Assembly (NCBI RefSeq): GCF_048569485.1
Contig: NW_027445261.1
Span: 124,001 to 188,000, forward strand
Direction of reading: 5' to 3'
From: Anomaloglossus baeobatrachus
Taxonomy: Eukaryota; Chordata; Amphibia; Anura; Aromobatidae
Length of the DNA stretch: 64,000 nt
Shown: piece by piece, positions 44,608 to 55,192 of the stretch
How the letters are laid out: every line of letters begins with the position of its first letter
How positions within the stretch are numbered: position 1 is the stretch's first letter
Position numbers and translations under genes: made by a program
Notes under the pieces: generated by a model
Database searches by the model: none
What the model saw: the letters and a program-made list of their open reading frames with translations, nothing else
What the model was told of the DNA's origin: nothing

Positions 44608-46953
44608 GTTGGAGTGTGCAACGCAGGCAGATGCGCTCTGCAAATGTCTTGGCACTAGTGGGACTATAGCAAAGTCCAATAGCCACGTATAGGATGCCAC
44701 TAGGTACACTGAGTGTTTGCTAGTATAATGGCTAAGTTAAAATTAGTTGGAGTGTGCAACGCAGGCAAATGCGCTCTGCAAATGTCTTGGCACTAGTGGG
44801 ACTATAGCAAAGTCCAATAGCCACGTATAGGATGCCACTAGGTACACTGAGTGTTTGCTAGTATAATGGCTTACTTATAATTAGTTGGAGTGTGCAACGC
44901 AGGCAGATGCGCTCTGCAAATGTCTTGGCACTAGTGGGACTATAGCAAAGTCCAATAGCCACGTATAGGATGCCACTAGGTACACTGAGTGTTTGCTAGT
45001 ATAATGGCTAAGTTAAAATTAGTTGGAGTGTGCAACGCAGGCAGATGCGCTCTGCAAATGTCTTGGCACTAGTGGGACTATAGCAAAGTCCAATAGCCAC
45101 GTATAGGATGCCACTAGGTACACTGAGTGTTTGCTAGTATAATGGCTTACTTATAATTAGTTGGAGTGTGCAACGCAGGCAGATGCGCTCTGCAAATGTC
45201 TTGGCACTAGTGGGACTATAGCAAAGTCCAATAGCCACGTATAGGATGCCACTAGGTACACTGAGTGTTTGCTAGTATAATGGCTTACTTATAATTAGTT
45301 GGAGTGTGCAACGCAGGCAGATGCGCTCTGCAAATGTCTTGGCACTAGTGGGACTATAGCAAAGTCCAATAGCCACAGATAGGATGCCACTAGGTACACT
45401 GAGTGTTTGCTAGTATAATGGCTTACTTATAATTAGTTGGAGTGTGCAACGCAGGCAGATGCGCTCTGCAAATGTCTTGGCACTAGTGGGACTATAGCAA
45501 GGTCCAATAGCCACGTATAGGATGCCACTAGGTACACTGAGTGTTTGCTAGTATAATGGCTTACTTATAATTAGTTGGAGTGTGCAACGCAGGCAGATGC
45601 GCTCTGCAAATGTCTTGGCACTAGTGGGACTATAGCAAAGTCCAATAGCCACGTATAGGATGCCACTAGGTACACTGAGTGTTTGCTAGTATAATGGCTT
45701 ACTTATAATTAGTTGGAGTGTGCAACGCAGGCAGATGCGCTCTGCAAATGTCTTGGCACTAGTGGGACTATAGCAAAGTCCAATAGCCACAGATAGGATG
45801 CCACTAGGTACACTGAGTGTTTGCTAGTATAATGGCTTACTTATAATTAGTTGGAGTGTGCAACGCAGGCAGATGCGCTCTGCAAATGTCTTGGCACTAG
45901 TGGGACTATAGCAAAGTCCAATAGCCACGTATAGGATGCCACTAGGTACACTGAGTGTTTGCTAGTATAATGGCTAAGTTAAAATTAGTTGGAGTGTGCA
46001 ACGCAGGCAGATGCGCTCTGCAAATGTCTTGGCACTAGTGGGACTACAGCAAAGTCCAATAGCCACAGATAGGATGCCACTAGGTACACTGAGTGTTTGC
46101 TAGTATAATGGCTTACTTATAATTAGTTGGAGTGTGCAACGCAGGCAGATGCGCTCTGCAAATGTCTTGGCACTAGTGGGACTATAGCAAGGTCCAATAG
46201 CCACGTATAGGATGCCACTAGGTACACTGAGTGTTTGCTAGTATAATGGCTTACTTATAATTAGTTGGAGTGTGCAACGCAGGCAGATGCGCTCTGCAAA
46301 TGTCTTGGCACTAGTGGGACTATAGCAAAGTCCAATAGCCACGTATAGGATGCCACTAGGTACACTGAGTGTTTGCTAGTATAATGGCTTACTTATAATT
46401 AGTTGGAGTGTGCAACGCAGGCAGATGCGCTCTGCAAATGTCTTGGCACTAGTGGGACTATAGCAAAGTCCAATAGCCACAGATAGGATGCCACTAGGTA
46501 CACTGAGTGTTTGCTAGTATAATGGCTTACTTATAATTAGTTGGAGTGTGCAACGCAGGCAGATGCGCTCTGCAAATGTCTTGGCACTAGTGGGACTATA
46601 GCAAAGTCCAATAGCCACGTATAGGATGCCACTAGGTACACTGAGTGTTTGCTAGTATAATGGCTAAGTTAAAATTAGTTGGAGTGTGCAACGCAGGCAG
46701 ATGCGCTCTGCAAATGTCTTGGCACTAGTGGGACTATAGCAAAGTCCAATAGCCACGTATAGGATGCCACTAGGTACACTGAGTGTTTGCTAGTAAAATT
46801 GCTTAGTTTAAAAAAGTTGGAGTGTGCAATGCAGGCAGACGTGCTCTGCAAATGTCTTTGCACTAGTGGGACTATAGCAAAGTCCAATAGCCACAGATAG
46901 GATGCCACTAGGTACACTGAGTGTTTGCTAGTATAATGGCTTAGTTATAATGA
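44608..46953 (-). repeat. 138-bp tandem array, 17 units, upstream of transposase
   Basis: Units begin GTTGGAGTGTGCAACGCAGG at 44,608, 44,746, 44,884 and so on to 46,954. Copies are almost identical; the outermost at 46,816 is most diverged. Variants such as CGTATAGG/AGATAGG and CTAAGTTAAAATT/CTTACTTATAATT recur in a patterned way, suggesting multi-unit duplication. It occupies the presumed 5' untranslated or promoter region of the transposase gene. No spacer-repeat alternation, so not a CRISPR. Confidence 0.97.
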
Positions 46954-47134
46954 GTTGGAGTGTGCAGAGGACAGGTGCTCTGGGTAGAGGAATGGAAGCC
47001 TGCCTTTCTATTCCCTCCTAATGGTGAAATGCAGGGAGGAAATCCCTGACCTTGGCTACACAGATGCTGTTGCTGTTTGCAGGACCTGTCACCTATGGCT
47101 CTCTGACCCTGCCGGTTTGAGCCCTTAAAAGGAC

Positions 47135-47430
47135 TGCTATAAAGTGCTCTCCCTATGCTGTCTAACGCTGTGTATGCAGCGCATACAGCTGTATCGGCTA
47201 TAGGACTCAGGAGGACGGAGCTGCGACAGTGATGTCTGACACCAAAGACGCAGAAGGCAGATAATGGCGTCCGTGAAGAAAATGTCCGGTTTTATAATGC
47301 AGGGACATGTGACATGCAGATCCTATCACACATGCCGTTGCTTCTCTGGCTCAAAGTCAACTTAGCTGTGTGTGTGTCTGTGATTGGCTGACATGCTGGC
47401 CCGCCCCACAAGACGCGCGCACTTAGGGAA
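47135..47430 (-). promoter_or_regulatory. Candidate promoter of hAT-2 transposase
   Basis: On the minus strand CACTTTATAGCAG (TATA-like, 47,135-47,145) lies downstream of GGGGCGGGCC (GC box, near 47,400) and CAGCCAATCAC (CCAAT box, 47,380-47,390). It lies between the right terminus and the 138-bp array. Spacing between CCAAT and TATA is long (about 240 bp), so the call is tentative. Confidence 0.35.
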
Positions 47431-47739
47431 GGAAGACAAGAAAAAAAAAAAAAAAATGGCGATCGCCATTATAGAAACAGCAGTGATCTGAAGGCGCTGT
47501 TCACGCACACTATACACTGAAATGTGATAATAGTTTGATTCACAGAGTGACTTACACTATTACAGCAGAAACCAAGCTATGATTTAGCTGTTTTTTGGCT
47601 GCTAGAACCGTTCTCGAACGTTTCTAGAACTATCGAGCTTTTGCAAAAAGCTCGAGTTCTAGTTCGATCTAGAACATGCCCCAAAATCACTCGAGCCTAG
47701 AACTGGAGAACCACGAACCACGAACCGCGCTCAACTCTA

Positions 47740-47995
47740 TCCAGGAGCTTTGGTTCCCTGAGTTTCCAATAGCAAATGTCTAGAAAAAACTCTGTCCATT
47801 GGCACAACTCAGCAAGAAAACGAGAAGACCGAGAAGATATATTTCATTTATCTTAATGCCACCTTATTAACAGCACTAAACCCTTCTATTATGTCCCTTA
47901 GCCTTTTGAGCTTATCCTCTGGTAAGCGGAAGACCATGCCTCTGGTATCGATCTCAGTGCCTAAAAACTGTATTATAGTAGCCAATCAGAATACA
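47740..47995 (-). mobile_element. DIRS/Ngaro-type reverse transcriptase fragment
   Basis: Minus-strand translation contains QFLGTEIDTRGMVFRLPEDK and LKRLRDIIEGF, the RT connection region of tyrosine-recombinase retroelements (pattern LG.EID...M..RLP.DKL). It is the part upstream of the RNase H fragment at 36,763-37,237; hAT-2 lies between them. Broken fossil. Confidence 0.7.
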
Positions 47996-49080
47996 AAAGG
48001 ATGCATAGGAAGCGTGACTTTATTTCAATATTTTAAAACAATCCAATAAAATGAAGAAAAGTCACTCATACAAGATCCACAGAAGTTGTATAATACATAC
48101 ATAAATCAAAACACTATAAGGCCTGTTTCACACGTCAGTGATTCTGGTACGTTTGTGCTTTTTTTTAAACATAACAGAATCACTGAGATACGCAGATCCA
48201 TTATAATGAATGGGTCTGCTCACACATCAGTGATTTTTCACTGCACGTGTCTCCGTGCGGCGTACCCGCGTGTCCGTGATTGCTGCACGGAGACATGTCC
48301 ATTTTTTTCTGGCATCACTGATAGGATGTCCATAAGGTGGCAGCAGAGCATAACAGAAAAAGGTGCCTATTGTGCACTGAAAAGACCCAATGTGATGCAC
48401 CAGACATATAGAGCCCTAATGGATTCACAAATATAAGATATATCATGAATGACTACTGCATAATGAACGCTAGCATGAAAAAAGAAAGGAATCCATAAAA
48501 ATAAATAATAAATGGTGCACATATGTTAGAGCCCCACCGAAGGACAAAAAAAGTCTGATGGAAATAGAGAGCATATAGGAACAATAAGAATGTGCAACAG
48601 AGAGGAAGGTGAGAATGCAGGATCAATCACTGCCTGTCAGATATTAATAATCAGGGAAATAACTCTGGAGCAGACGCACAAATTAGGGTCTTACCTGGTA
48701 AGGTAACAAATAATTAATAGTAGTTGCACTCACCTATTAAGGTTGTGCCAGTCACAACCCCTAAATGCACGTTACAAATGGCGACAGCCGCAGCCCCTAG
48801 TAGAAGAGCAATAACGTATAGGAGGAAAATCGGGTGCGTGCCGCGCTGTCACCAAAGGAAACTGATGTTAATTATTTCATCTCTTTATTCTTTTTTCCGG
48901 TCAATGTGTTTCAGAGATCACTGTCTCCTTCATCAGGGCAAAAAAAGAACAGTATGCAATCAAAGGAGGAAGAACCTCTATATATACACATATGGAGCTA
49001 CGTCAGAGGACTGACTGCTGTATTTCAAATACTGCCGGGATGGTCAACTGTTACAATACCGGCCATAAAAGTTCTCAAGT
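47996..49080 (-). mobile_element. Penelope-like element fragment with hammerhead-like motif and inserted MITE
   Basis: On the minus strand a CTGATGA core, a GGAGA/TCTCT stem and GAAAC lie at 48,936-48,908. This hammerhead keeps both conserved core segments. The minus strand ends near 48,000 with AATAAAGTCACGCTTCC and TATGCATCCTTTTGTATTC, a typical Penelope 3' tail. At 48,115-48,315 an unrelated segment with CACACGTCAGTGAT and repeats of CACGTGTC/GACATGTCC looks like a truncated MITE. No RT or endonuclease frame is visible. Confidence 0.5.
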
Positions 49081-49153
49081 GATATATTGAGAAACATTTA
49101 TAAAATCACTGGGGTATAGTGTTTCAAATTTCATCAGCTTTTTGAGACAAAAA

Positions 49154-49220
49154 TCAGAAAAAGAAGAAGAAGAAGGACAAAATGAAAAAAAGAAAAAAAA
49201 GAAGAAAAAAAAAACAAAAA
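49154..49220 (+). repeat. A/G-rich low-complexity tract
   Basis: A run of AAGAAG and poly-A/G. No function inferred. Confidence 0.9.
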
Positions 49221-49290
49221 GGGAGCATTGAGCTCCAGACCCTGTATTGAGTCTTAGAAGTGTAGTGACAAGTGCATCTGTCCACAACCC

Positions 49291-49829
49291 TCATAGTATC
49301 ATAGTTTTTTAAGGTTGAAGGGAGACTCTAAGTCCATCTAGTTCAACCCGTAGCCTAACATGTTGATCCAGAGGAAGGCAAAAAACCCCAATGTGGCAAA
49401 CAAGTTCCAATGGGGAAAAAATTTCCTTCCTGACTCCACATCCGGCAATCAGACTAGTTCCCTGGATCAATACCCTGTCATAAAATCTAATATACATAAC
49501 TGGTTATATTAAATTTTTCAAGAAAGGCATCCAGGCTCTGCTTAAATGTTAGTAGTGAATCACTCATTACAACATCATGTGGCAGAGAGTTCCATAGTCT
49601 CACTGCTCGTACAGTAAAGAATCCTCGTCTGTGATTATGATTAAACCTTCTTTCCTCAAGACGTAGCGGATGCCCCCGTGTTCCAGTCGCAGGCCTAGGT
49701 GTAAATAGATCTTTGGAAAGGTCTCTGTACTGTCCCCTCATATATTTATACATTGTGATTAGATCTCCCCTAAGCCTTCGTTTTTCCAGACTAAATAACC
49801 CCAAGTTTAATAACCTGTCTTCGTAACCT
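49291..49829 (-). mobile_element. CR1 LINE, 5'-truncated, with intact 3' end
   Basis: The minus strand encodes YEDRLLNLGLFSLEKRRLRG, DLITMYKYMRGQYRDLSKDL, FFTVRAVRLWNSLPHDVV and SLLTFKQSLDAFLEKF, the standard C-terminus of CR1 RT. A 3' untranslated region with GGGTTGAACTAGATGGACTT follows and it ends in the ATGATACTATGA microsatellite at 49,304-49,291, diagnostic of CR1. The open frame shows no damage over about 115 codons, so the copy is fairly young. 5' truncation is normal for LINEs. Confidence 0.93.
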
Positions 49830-50154
49830 GTAAGGGTGAACGGGATGACGGACAAGAAAAATTATGTTCGTGGCAAAAAATGGTGGTGTTGCTATATAAA
49901 ATTGCATTAAGAATAAAGAAAGGAAAAATTTCTTTATAAAAGTAGTGAAGAAAAAAGTGGAAAAAAGGGGAGTGTAAGCCATTTTACTAATAAATAGTGA
50001 TGAGCGAGCATGCTTGTTACTACTCGGTACTCGCACGAGTATCACTGTACTCGGTCTACTCGACGGGGACCGAGTAATCTCGCGATACTCGTGCTGTACT
50101 CGTGGTCTTCATCCCTGCATGTTGGCGCTCTTTTGAGAGCCAGCCCTCATGCAG

Positions 50155-50260
50155 GGATTGGCTGGCAGACCACTGCAATGCCACAGCCCTGTTAGTTGTG
50201 GAATTGCAGTGATTGGCCGGCCTGCACAGCGTGACCGAGCCTTTATACCGGCGGGCGCGC
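50155..50260 (+). promoter_or_regulatory. Candidate promoter of hAT-1 transposase
   Basis: ATTGG (inverted CCAAT) at 50,157 and 50,212, then CTTTATACCGGCGGGCGCGC with a TATA-like box at 50,241-50,249. Located 1.4 kb before the ATG, with the 196-bp array in between. Confidence 0.45.
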
Positions 50261-50379
50261 TGTGCTCTGCTCACAGCTATCCAGACAGTCAGTGCAGGGA
50301 GAGGGTCGCTGCTTCAGGGAAAGGTTTGCGGCCCTTTATAGCTATTTCCGTAGCAGGGCTGCAAACAGTGTGACCAAAA

Positions 50380-50590
50380 GTCCTTCTCAGGACTATTCTA
50401 GTTGTATACAGGCAGGCAGGGTATAGCCAGGTCGGAGTACAGTAGCAGAGTCCTTCTCAGGACTATTGTTGCTGTATACAGGCAGGGTATAGCCAGGTTG
50501 GAATACAGGCTAGTGACCAAAAGAGTCCTTGTCAGGACTATTGTAGCAGTATACAGGCAGGCAGGCAGGCAGGCAGGGTATATAGCCATT
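50380..50590 (+). repeat. ~65-75 bp imperfect triple repeat
   Basis: The motif AGTCCTT(C/G)TCAGGACTATT followed by GTATACAGGCAGG recurs three times, the last with a (GGCA)n expansion near 50,560. It directly precedes the 196-bp array. AGTCCTTCTCAGGACT is itself an imperfect palindrome. Confidence 0.85.
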
Positions 50591-50685
50591 CCTAGTGGTG
50601 ACCGTATACCAGCCTTCATCATATCTGGGGCTGGTGTACACAGTCTAAAACAGTCCTGATAGTGTCAGACTTCTCAGCAATTGTC

Positions 50686-51600
50686 GCTCCTAAAACCTGT
50701 TAGGTTCTTAGTGCGTCCGTGCTTGCATTTAAAAACCGCACGTGTGTGCCTGTCGGTGGCAGCGTACAGGTGCACTTGTGTGCGTTTTTACCAAACTATT
50801 ATATAACGCACAAGTGTAGTGTATAATACACGTCAGTCAGCAGTGGCTGATAGTGTCAGAGTTCTCGTCATTAATTTTTGCTCCTAAAACCTGTGTTAGG
50901 TTCTTAGTGCGTCCGTGCTTGCATTTAAAAACCGCACGTGTGTGCCTGTCGGTGGCAGCGTACAGGTGCACTTGTGTGCGTTTTTACCAAACTATTATAT
51001 AACGCACAAGTGTAGTGTATAATACACGTCAGTCAGCAGTGGCTGATAGTGTCAGAGTTCTCGTCATTAATTTTTGCTCCTAAAACCTGTGTTAGGTTCT
51101 TAGTGCGTCCGTGCTTGCATTTAAAAACCGCACGTGTGTGCCTGTCGGTGGCAGCGTACAGGTGCACTTGTGTGCGTTTTTACCAAACTATTATATAACG
51201 CACAAGTGTAGTGTATAATACACGTCAGTCAGCAGTGGCTGATAGTGTCAGAGTTCTCGTCATTAATTTTTGCTCCTAAAACCTGTGTTAGGTTCTTAGT
51301 GCGTCCGTGCTTGCATTTAAAAACCACACGTGTGTGCCTGTCGGTGGCAGCGTACAGGTGCACTTGTGTGCGTTTTTACCAAACTATTATATAACGCACA
51401 AGTGTAGTGTATAATACACGTCAGTCAGCAGTGGCTGATAGTGTCAGAGTTCTCGTCATTAATTTTTGCTCCTAAAACCTGTTAGGTTCTTAGTGCGTCC
51501 GTGCTTGCATTTAAAAACCGCACGTGTGTGCCTGTCGGTGGCAGCGTACAGGTGCACAATTTGCACAAACTTTGATATAACGCCCAAGTCTAGTGAATAC
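50686..51600 (+). repeat. 196-bp tandem array, ~5 units, upstream of transposase
   Basis: Units start GCTCCTAAAACCTG at 50,686, 50,880, 51,076, 51,272 and 51,468. The first is 2 bases short and the last diverges near its end. Each contains CCGCACGTGTGTGCC. The transposase reading frame is open back into the last unit but has no ATG there. Confidence 0.97.
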
Positions 51601-51621
51601 ACGTCAGCACAGCATTGCAAA

Positions 51622-54600
51622 ATGCGCAAGGGCGTTGGCAAGGAACAAGGAAGTGGACGTGATGGTGGTGCAGGCAGAGGCCGAGGTCGTGGGCAAGCTC
51701 TAATTTTGCCACAACAAAGGGCCACATCTAGTCGCTCGCACGTCCTGTCCCAAATTCTTGGGGACCGCAGCAGTACACCGCTCTTGAACCAAGACCAGTG
51801 TCAACAGGTTGTTAGTTTGATAGCGGATAATGCTTCCAGTCAGATTGGCACCACCACAAACACTCTGTCTTCCACACGGTCAAGTGTCAGTAGCCGTGAT
51901 ACTGCACCGCACATTTCAGAACCTGATCCTCCTTCCTACCACAAGGCTGAGTACACGTCCTTGGACATTAATGATCCCACACTTGGACACTCGGAAGAGC
52001 TGTTCACGTTTCCATTCGCACATTCTGGCCTCTCGCCAGCTCATGTTGAAGTGGGTCATGAGGAGATCGTATGTACAGATGGCCAAATATTTGAGCAGCC
52101 ACGTTCTCACGAAGTTGGCAACGTGTCTCAACAAGGGGTGGACGATGATGAGACACAATTGTCAGGAAGTCAGGAGGAGGAGCAGGGTGCGGAAGAGGAA
52201 GACGACGTGGTGGATGATCCAGTAACTGACCCAACCTGGCAGGAGGATATGCAGAGCGAGGACAGCAGTGCACAGGGGGAGGGAGGCGTATCATCCCAAC
52301 AGGCAGTAAGAAGCAGGGTGGTGGCTCCAGGCAGAAGTCAGGCAACCGTTCCCCGGAACAACAACACGACACAAGGTGCCTGTACAAATGTTAGGTCTTC
52401 CCGAGTCTGGCAGTTTTTTAAGTTGGATCCAGATGATTCTAAAAAGGCCATTTGCAACACCTGCCGTGCCAGCATCAGCAGGGGTACCAAAACTAGCAGC
52501 CTGACCACCACCAGCATGATCAGGCACATGTCAGCCAAGCACCCGACTTTGTGGGAAGTACAACAGAGTCGAGGAGCAGTGCTTGCTAATGTCACTGCTA
52601 CGTCTTCGCTGGTTGTGCATGCGAGCCAATCCCCTGTCCATGCTGCCTGCGAACAAGCCTCCTCCGGTCCTGCACCTGCAGTTGCCTACTCAGAAATAAC
52701 ACCATCATCAAGCACGTCCTTGTCCCAGCGCAGCGTTCAGTTATCCATTCAGCAAACCTTTGAACGCAGGCGCAAATACACTGCCAACACCCCACATGCC
52801 ACAGTTCTAAATGCTAACATTTCGCGACTGCTTGCGCTGGAAATGTTGCCTTTTAGACTGGTGGAGACAGAAGCATTCCGCGACCTGATGGCGGCAGCTG
52901 TCCCACGTTACTCGGTCCCCAGTCGCCACTATTTCTCCCGGTGTGCCGTCCCCGCGTTGCATAACCACGTGTCACAAAACATCACACGTGCCCTGAACAA
53001 CGCTGTTTCACCCAAAGTCCACCTAACCACAGACACGTGGACAAGTGCTTGTGGGCAAGGCCGCTACATCTCGTTGACGGCACACTGGGTTAATATTGTG
53101 GAAGCTGGGACCCAGTCTGAGCGAGGGACGGAACACGTCCTTCCCACACCAAGGTTTGCAGGCCCTACCTCAGTCAGTGTTTCACCCACACTCTACAGCT
53201 CCGGAATGTCATGCTCTTCAGCCTCCTCCTCCTCCTGCGCATCCTCATCCACTGTACCCTCCACACCAGTCCCAAGCTGGAAGCACTGCAGCACTGCCTC
53301 GGTGAAGCGGCAACAGGCTGTGCTGAAGCTAATCTGCATAGGTGACAAACCCCACAATGCAGAAGAGCTGTGGACAGCTCTGAAACAGCAGGCAGATCAC
53401 TGGCTCACACCTCTGAACCTAAAGCCAGGAAAGGTCGTGTGTGACAATGGCCGGAACCTGGTGGCGGCTTTGAGGCGAGGCCAGCTGACACATGTTCCAT
53501 GCGTGGCCCATGTGCTCAACCTCGTGGTTCAGCGGTTTCTAAAGTCATACCCAGAGCTGTCTGATCTGCTGGTAAAAGTTCGCCGCCTGTCTGCACATTT
53601 TCGAAAGTCACCTACTGCTTCAGCCGGCCTTGCCGGCTTTCAGTGCAGTTTGCATCTTCCGGCTCACAGACTGGTGTGTGATGTCCCCACGCGTTGGAAT
53701 TCAACTCTGCACATGTTGGTCAGGATATGTGAGCAGAAAAGGGCAGTTGTTGAGTACCTGCATCACCTAAGCCGTCGGGAAATGGGTCAAACTCCACACA
53801 TAACACCTGAGGAGTGGAGATGGATGTCCGACCTATGTACCATCCTCCAAAACTTTGAGGACTCCACCAAGATGGTGAGTGGTGATGACGCCATTATTAG
53901 CGTCACCATACCGCTACTCTGCCTTCTAAAACGGTCTCTGCTCAAAACCAAACATGATGCATTGCAGGCGGAGCGCGATGAGTTGCAGCAAGAAACAGTA
54001 GTGGGTGTGGGTGATAACACACAGCCCAGCCTCGTCTCATCACAACGTGCAGTGGAGGACTATGACGAGGAGGAGGATGAAGACATGGAGCAAATCTCCG
54101 GCCAAATTGAGGATATGACATGCACACCAGTCATATCCTCGGTTCAGCGTGGCTGGCCAGAGGACAGGGTAGATGAGGAGGAGGAGGAGGAGGAGGAGGA
54201 CAGCATGTTCAGTCAACGTGTTGGTCAGGCTACTGAAGTCCTGGCTGTTAAGAGTCTGGCGCACATGGCTGACTTTATGGTAAGCTGCCTGTCTCGTGAC
54301 CCTCGCGTTAAGAACATCTTGGCCGACAATCATTACTGGTTGGTAACACTGTTAGACCCACGCTACAAGGAGAACTTTATGTCTCTTATTCCCGAGGCGG
54401 AGAGGTCAACCAAAATGCAGCAGTTCCGGAAGGCCATAGTCACGGAAGTAGGCAAAGCATTCCCCTCACAAAACGCTAGCGGCATAGGTCAGGAATCAGT
54501 GGACAACCAAGGCGTACAGCCGAGAGAGGCACAAGTCCAATCCGCCAGAGGTAGGGGAACAGTCTTTAAGATGTGGGACAGTTTTCTCAGCCCCTCACGT

Positions 54601-54957
54601 ACCACAGCCCCTGAGGTGCGGGGTAGTGCCACAAGAAATCCTAAGTTTGCCCAGATGCTCAAGGAGTACCTTGCAGATCGAACAACTGTACTCCGACATT
54701 CCTCTGTGCCTTACAATTATTGGGTATCCAAGGTGGACACGTGGCATGAATTGGCTCTCTACGCCTTGGAAGTCCTGGCCTGCCCTGCCGCTAGCGTTTT
54801 GTCAGAGCGTGTTTTTAGTGCCGCAGGTGGAATCATTACAGATAAACGCACCCGCCTGTCAACTGAAAATGCTGACAGGCTGACTCTGATCAAGATGAAC
54901 AAGGGTTGGATTGGGCCAGACTTCACCACACCACCAGCAAATGAGAGCGGAATTTAA
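51622..54957 (+). CDS. hAT-family transposase, full-length open frame (~1,111 aa)
   Basis: Cut-and-paste DNA transposase. I choose ATG 51,622 (MRKGVGKEQGSGRDGG): the frame is open further upstream, but only into the 196-bp array and without an ATG. Domains by residue from this start: basic Gly/Arg-rich N-terminus (1-35); acidic Ser-rich linker; BED zinc finger ~260-312 with CNTC and IRHMSAKH; RNase H-like fold with Asp in TTDTWTSACGQGR (~471) and VVCDNGRNLV (~607); CDVPTRWNST (~690); a Glu-rich loop; LLDPRYKENF (~910); C-terminal dimerisation block YALEVLACPAASVLSERVFS (~1045-1065) ending IKMNKGWI. I did not assign the third acidic catalytic residue by eye. No internal stop; all usual domains present, so activity is plausible. 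Longer than many hAT transposases because of the disordered N-terminus. Confidence 0.95.
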   Translation: MRKGVGKEQGSGRDGGAGRGRGRGQALILPQQRATSSRSHVLSQILGDRSSTPLLNQDQCQQVVSLIADNASSQIGTTTNTLSSTRSSVSSRDTAPHISEPDPPSYHKAEYTSLDINDPTLGHSEELFTFPFAHSGLSPAHVEVGHEEIVCTDGQIFEQPRSHEVGNVSQQGVDDDETQLSGSQEEEQGAEEEDDVVDDPVTDPTWQEDMQSEDSSAQGEGGVSSQQAVRSRVVAPGRSQATVPRNNNTTQGACTNVRSSRVWQFFKLDPDDSKKAICNTCRASISRGTKTSSLTTTSMIRHMSAKHPTLWEVQQSRGAVLANVTATSSLVVHASQSPVHAACEQASSGPAPAVAYSEITPSSSTSLSQRSVQLSIQQTFERRRKYTANTPHATVLNANISRLLALEMLPFRLVETEAFRDLMAAAVPRYSVPSRHYFSRCAVPALHNHVSQNITRALNNAVSPKVHLTTDTWTSACGQGRYISLTAHWVNIVEAGTQSERGTEHVLPTPRFAGPTSVSVSPTLYSSGMSCSSASSSSCASSSTVPSTPVPSWKHCSTASVKRQQAVLKLICIGDKPHNAEELWTALKQQADHWLTPLNLKPGKVVCDNGRNLVAALRRGQLTHVPCVAHVLNLVVQRFLKSYPELSDLLVKVRRLSAHFRKSPTASAGLAGFQCSLHLPAHRLVCDVPTRWNSTLHMLVRICEQKRAVVEYLHHLSRREMGQTPHITPEEWRWMSDLCTILQNFEDSTKMVSGDDAIISVTIPLLCLLKRSLLKTKHDALQAERDELQQETVVGVGDNTQPSLVSSQRAVEDYDEEEDEDMEQISGQIEDMTCTPVISSVQRGWPEDRVDEEEEEEEEDSMFSQRVGQATEVLAVKSLAHMADFMVSCLSRDPRVKNILADNHYWLVTLLDPRYKENFMSLIPEAERSTKMQQFRKAIVTEVGKAFPSQNASGIGQESVDNQGVQPREAQVQSARGRGTVFKMWDSFLSPSRTTAPEVRGSATRNPKFAQMLKEYLADRTTVLRHSSVPYNYWVSKVDTWHELALYALEVLACPAASVLSERVFSAAGGIITDKRTRLSTENADRLTLIKMNKGWIGPDFTTPPANESGI

Positions 54958-55192
54958 AGTTTGTAACGGGAATTTGCCATGTACCTCCAGTCACCCATGG
55001 GTACACACTTCTGGACTTTGGATAATCGCTGGACTGCTCCTCCTTCTCCTCATGCGCCACCATGATGACCGTTACAAGAGTTAGGCCTTTGTTTCAGGTA
55101 TACCCCCAGTGGTAAATTTTTTCGCCCATTCTTTGCAGAATGGACATTACAACGACAGGAGACCCGCTCCTTTGCAATGGGAACAATGTTTT

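Larger units (their letters stand above)
37238..47739 (-). mobile_element. Complete 10.5 kb hAT transposon (hAT-2)
   Basis: Ends are TAGAGATGAGCGAACCGG on the left and, reversed, TAGAGTTGAGCGCGGTTC on the right, so the outer 12 bases match at 11 positions. TCCAGGAG stands at both sides (37,230-37,237 and 47,740-47,747), the 8-bp duplication typical of hAT. Short inverted TTCG/CGAA motifs crowd the left end (37,250-37,330) and GAACG/CTAGAAC motifs the right (47,590-47,740). Transposase is on the minus strand between a 138-bp array (5' side) and a 234-bp array (3' side). It interrupts a DIRS/Ngaro-type pol fragment. Confidence 0.95.

Noticed and set aside
49487-49855. Host gene on the minus strand
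   Set aside because: It is the C-terminal RT region of a CR1 LINE followed by the CR1 3' end.
51466-51621. Upstream extension of the hAT-1 transposase start
   Set aside because: The frame is open but contains no ATG and lies in the 196-bp repeat unit.
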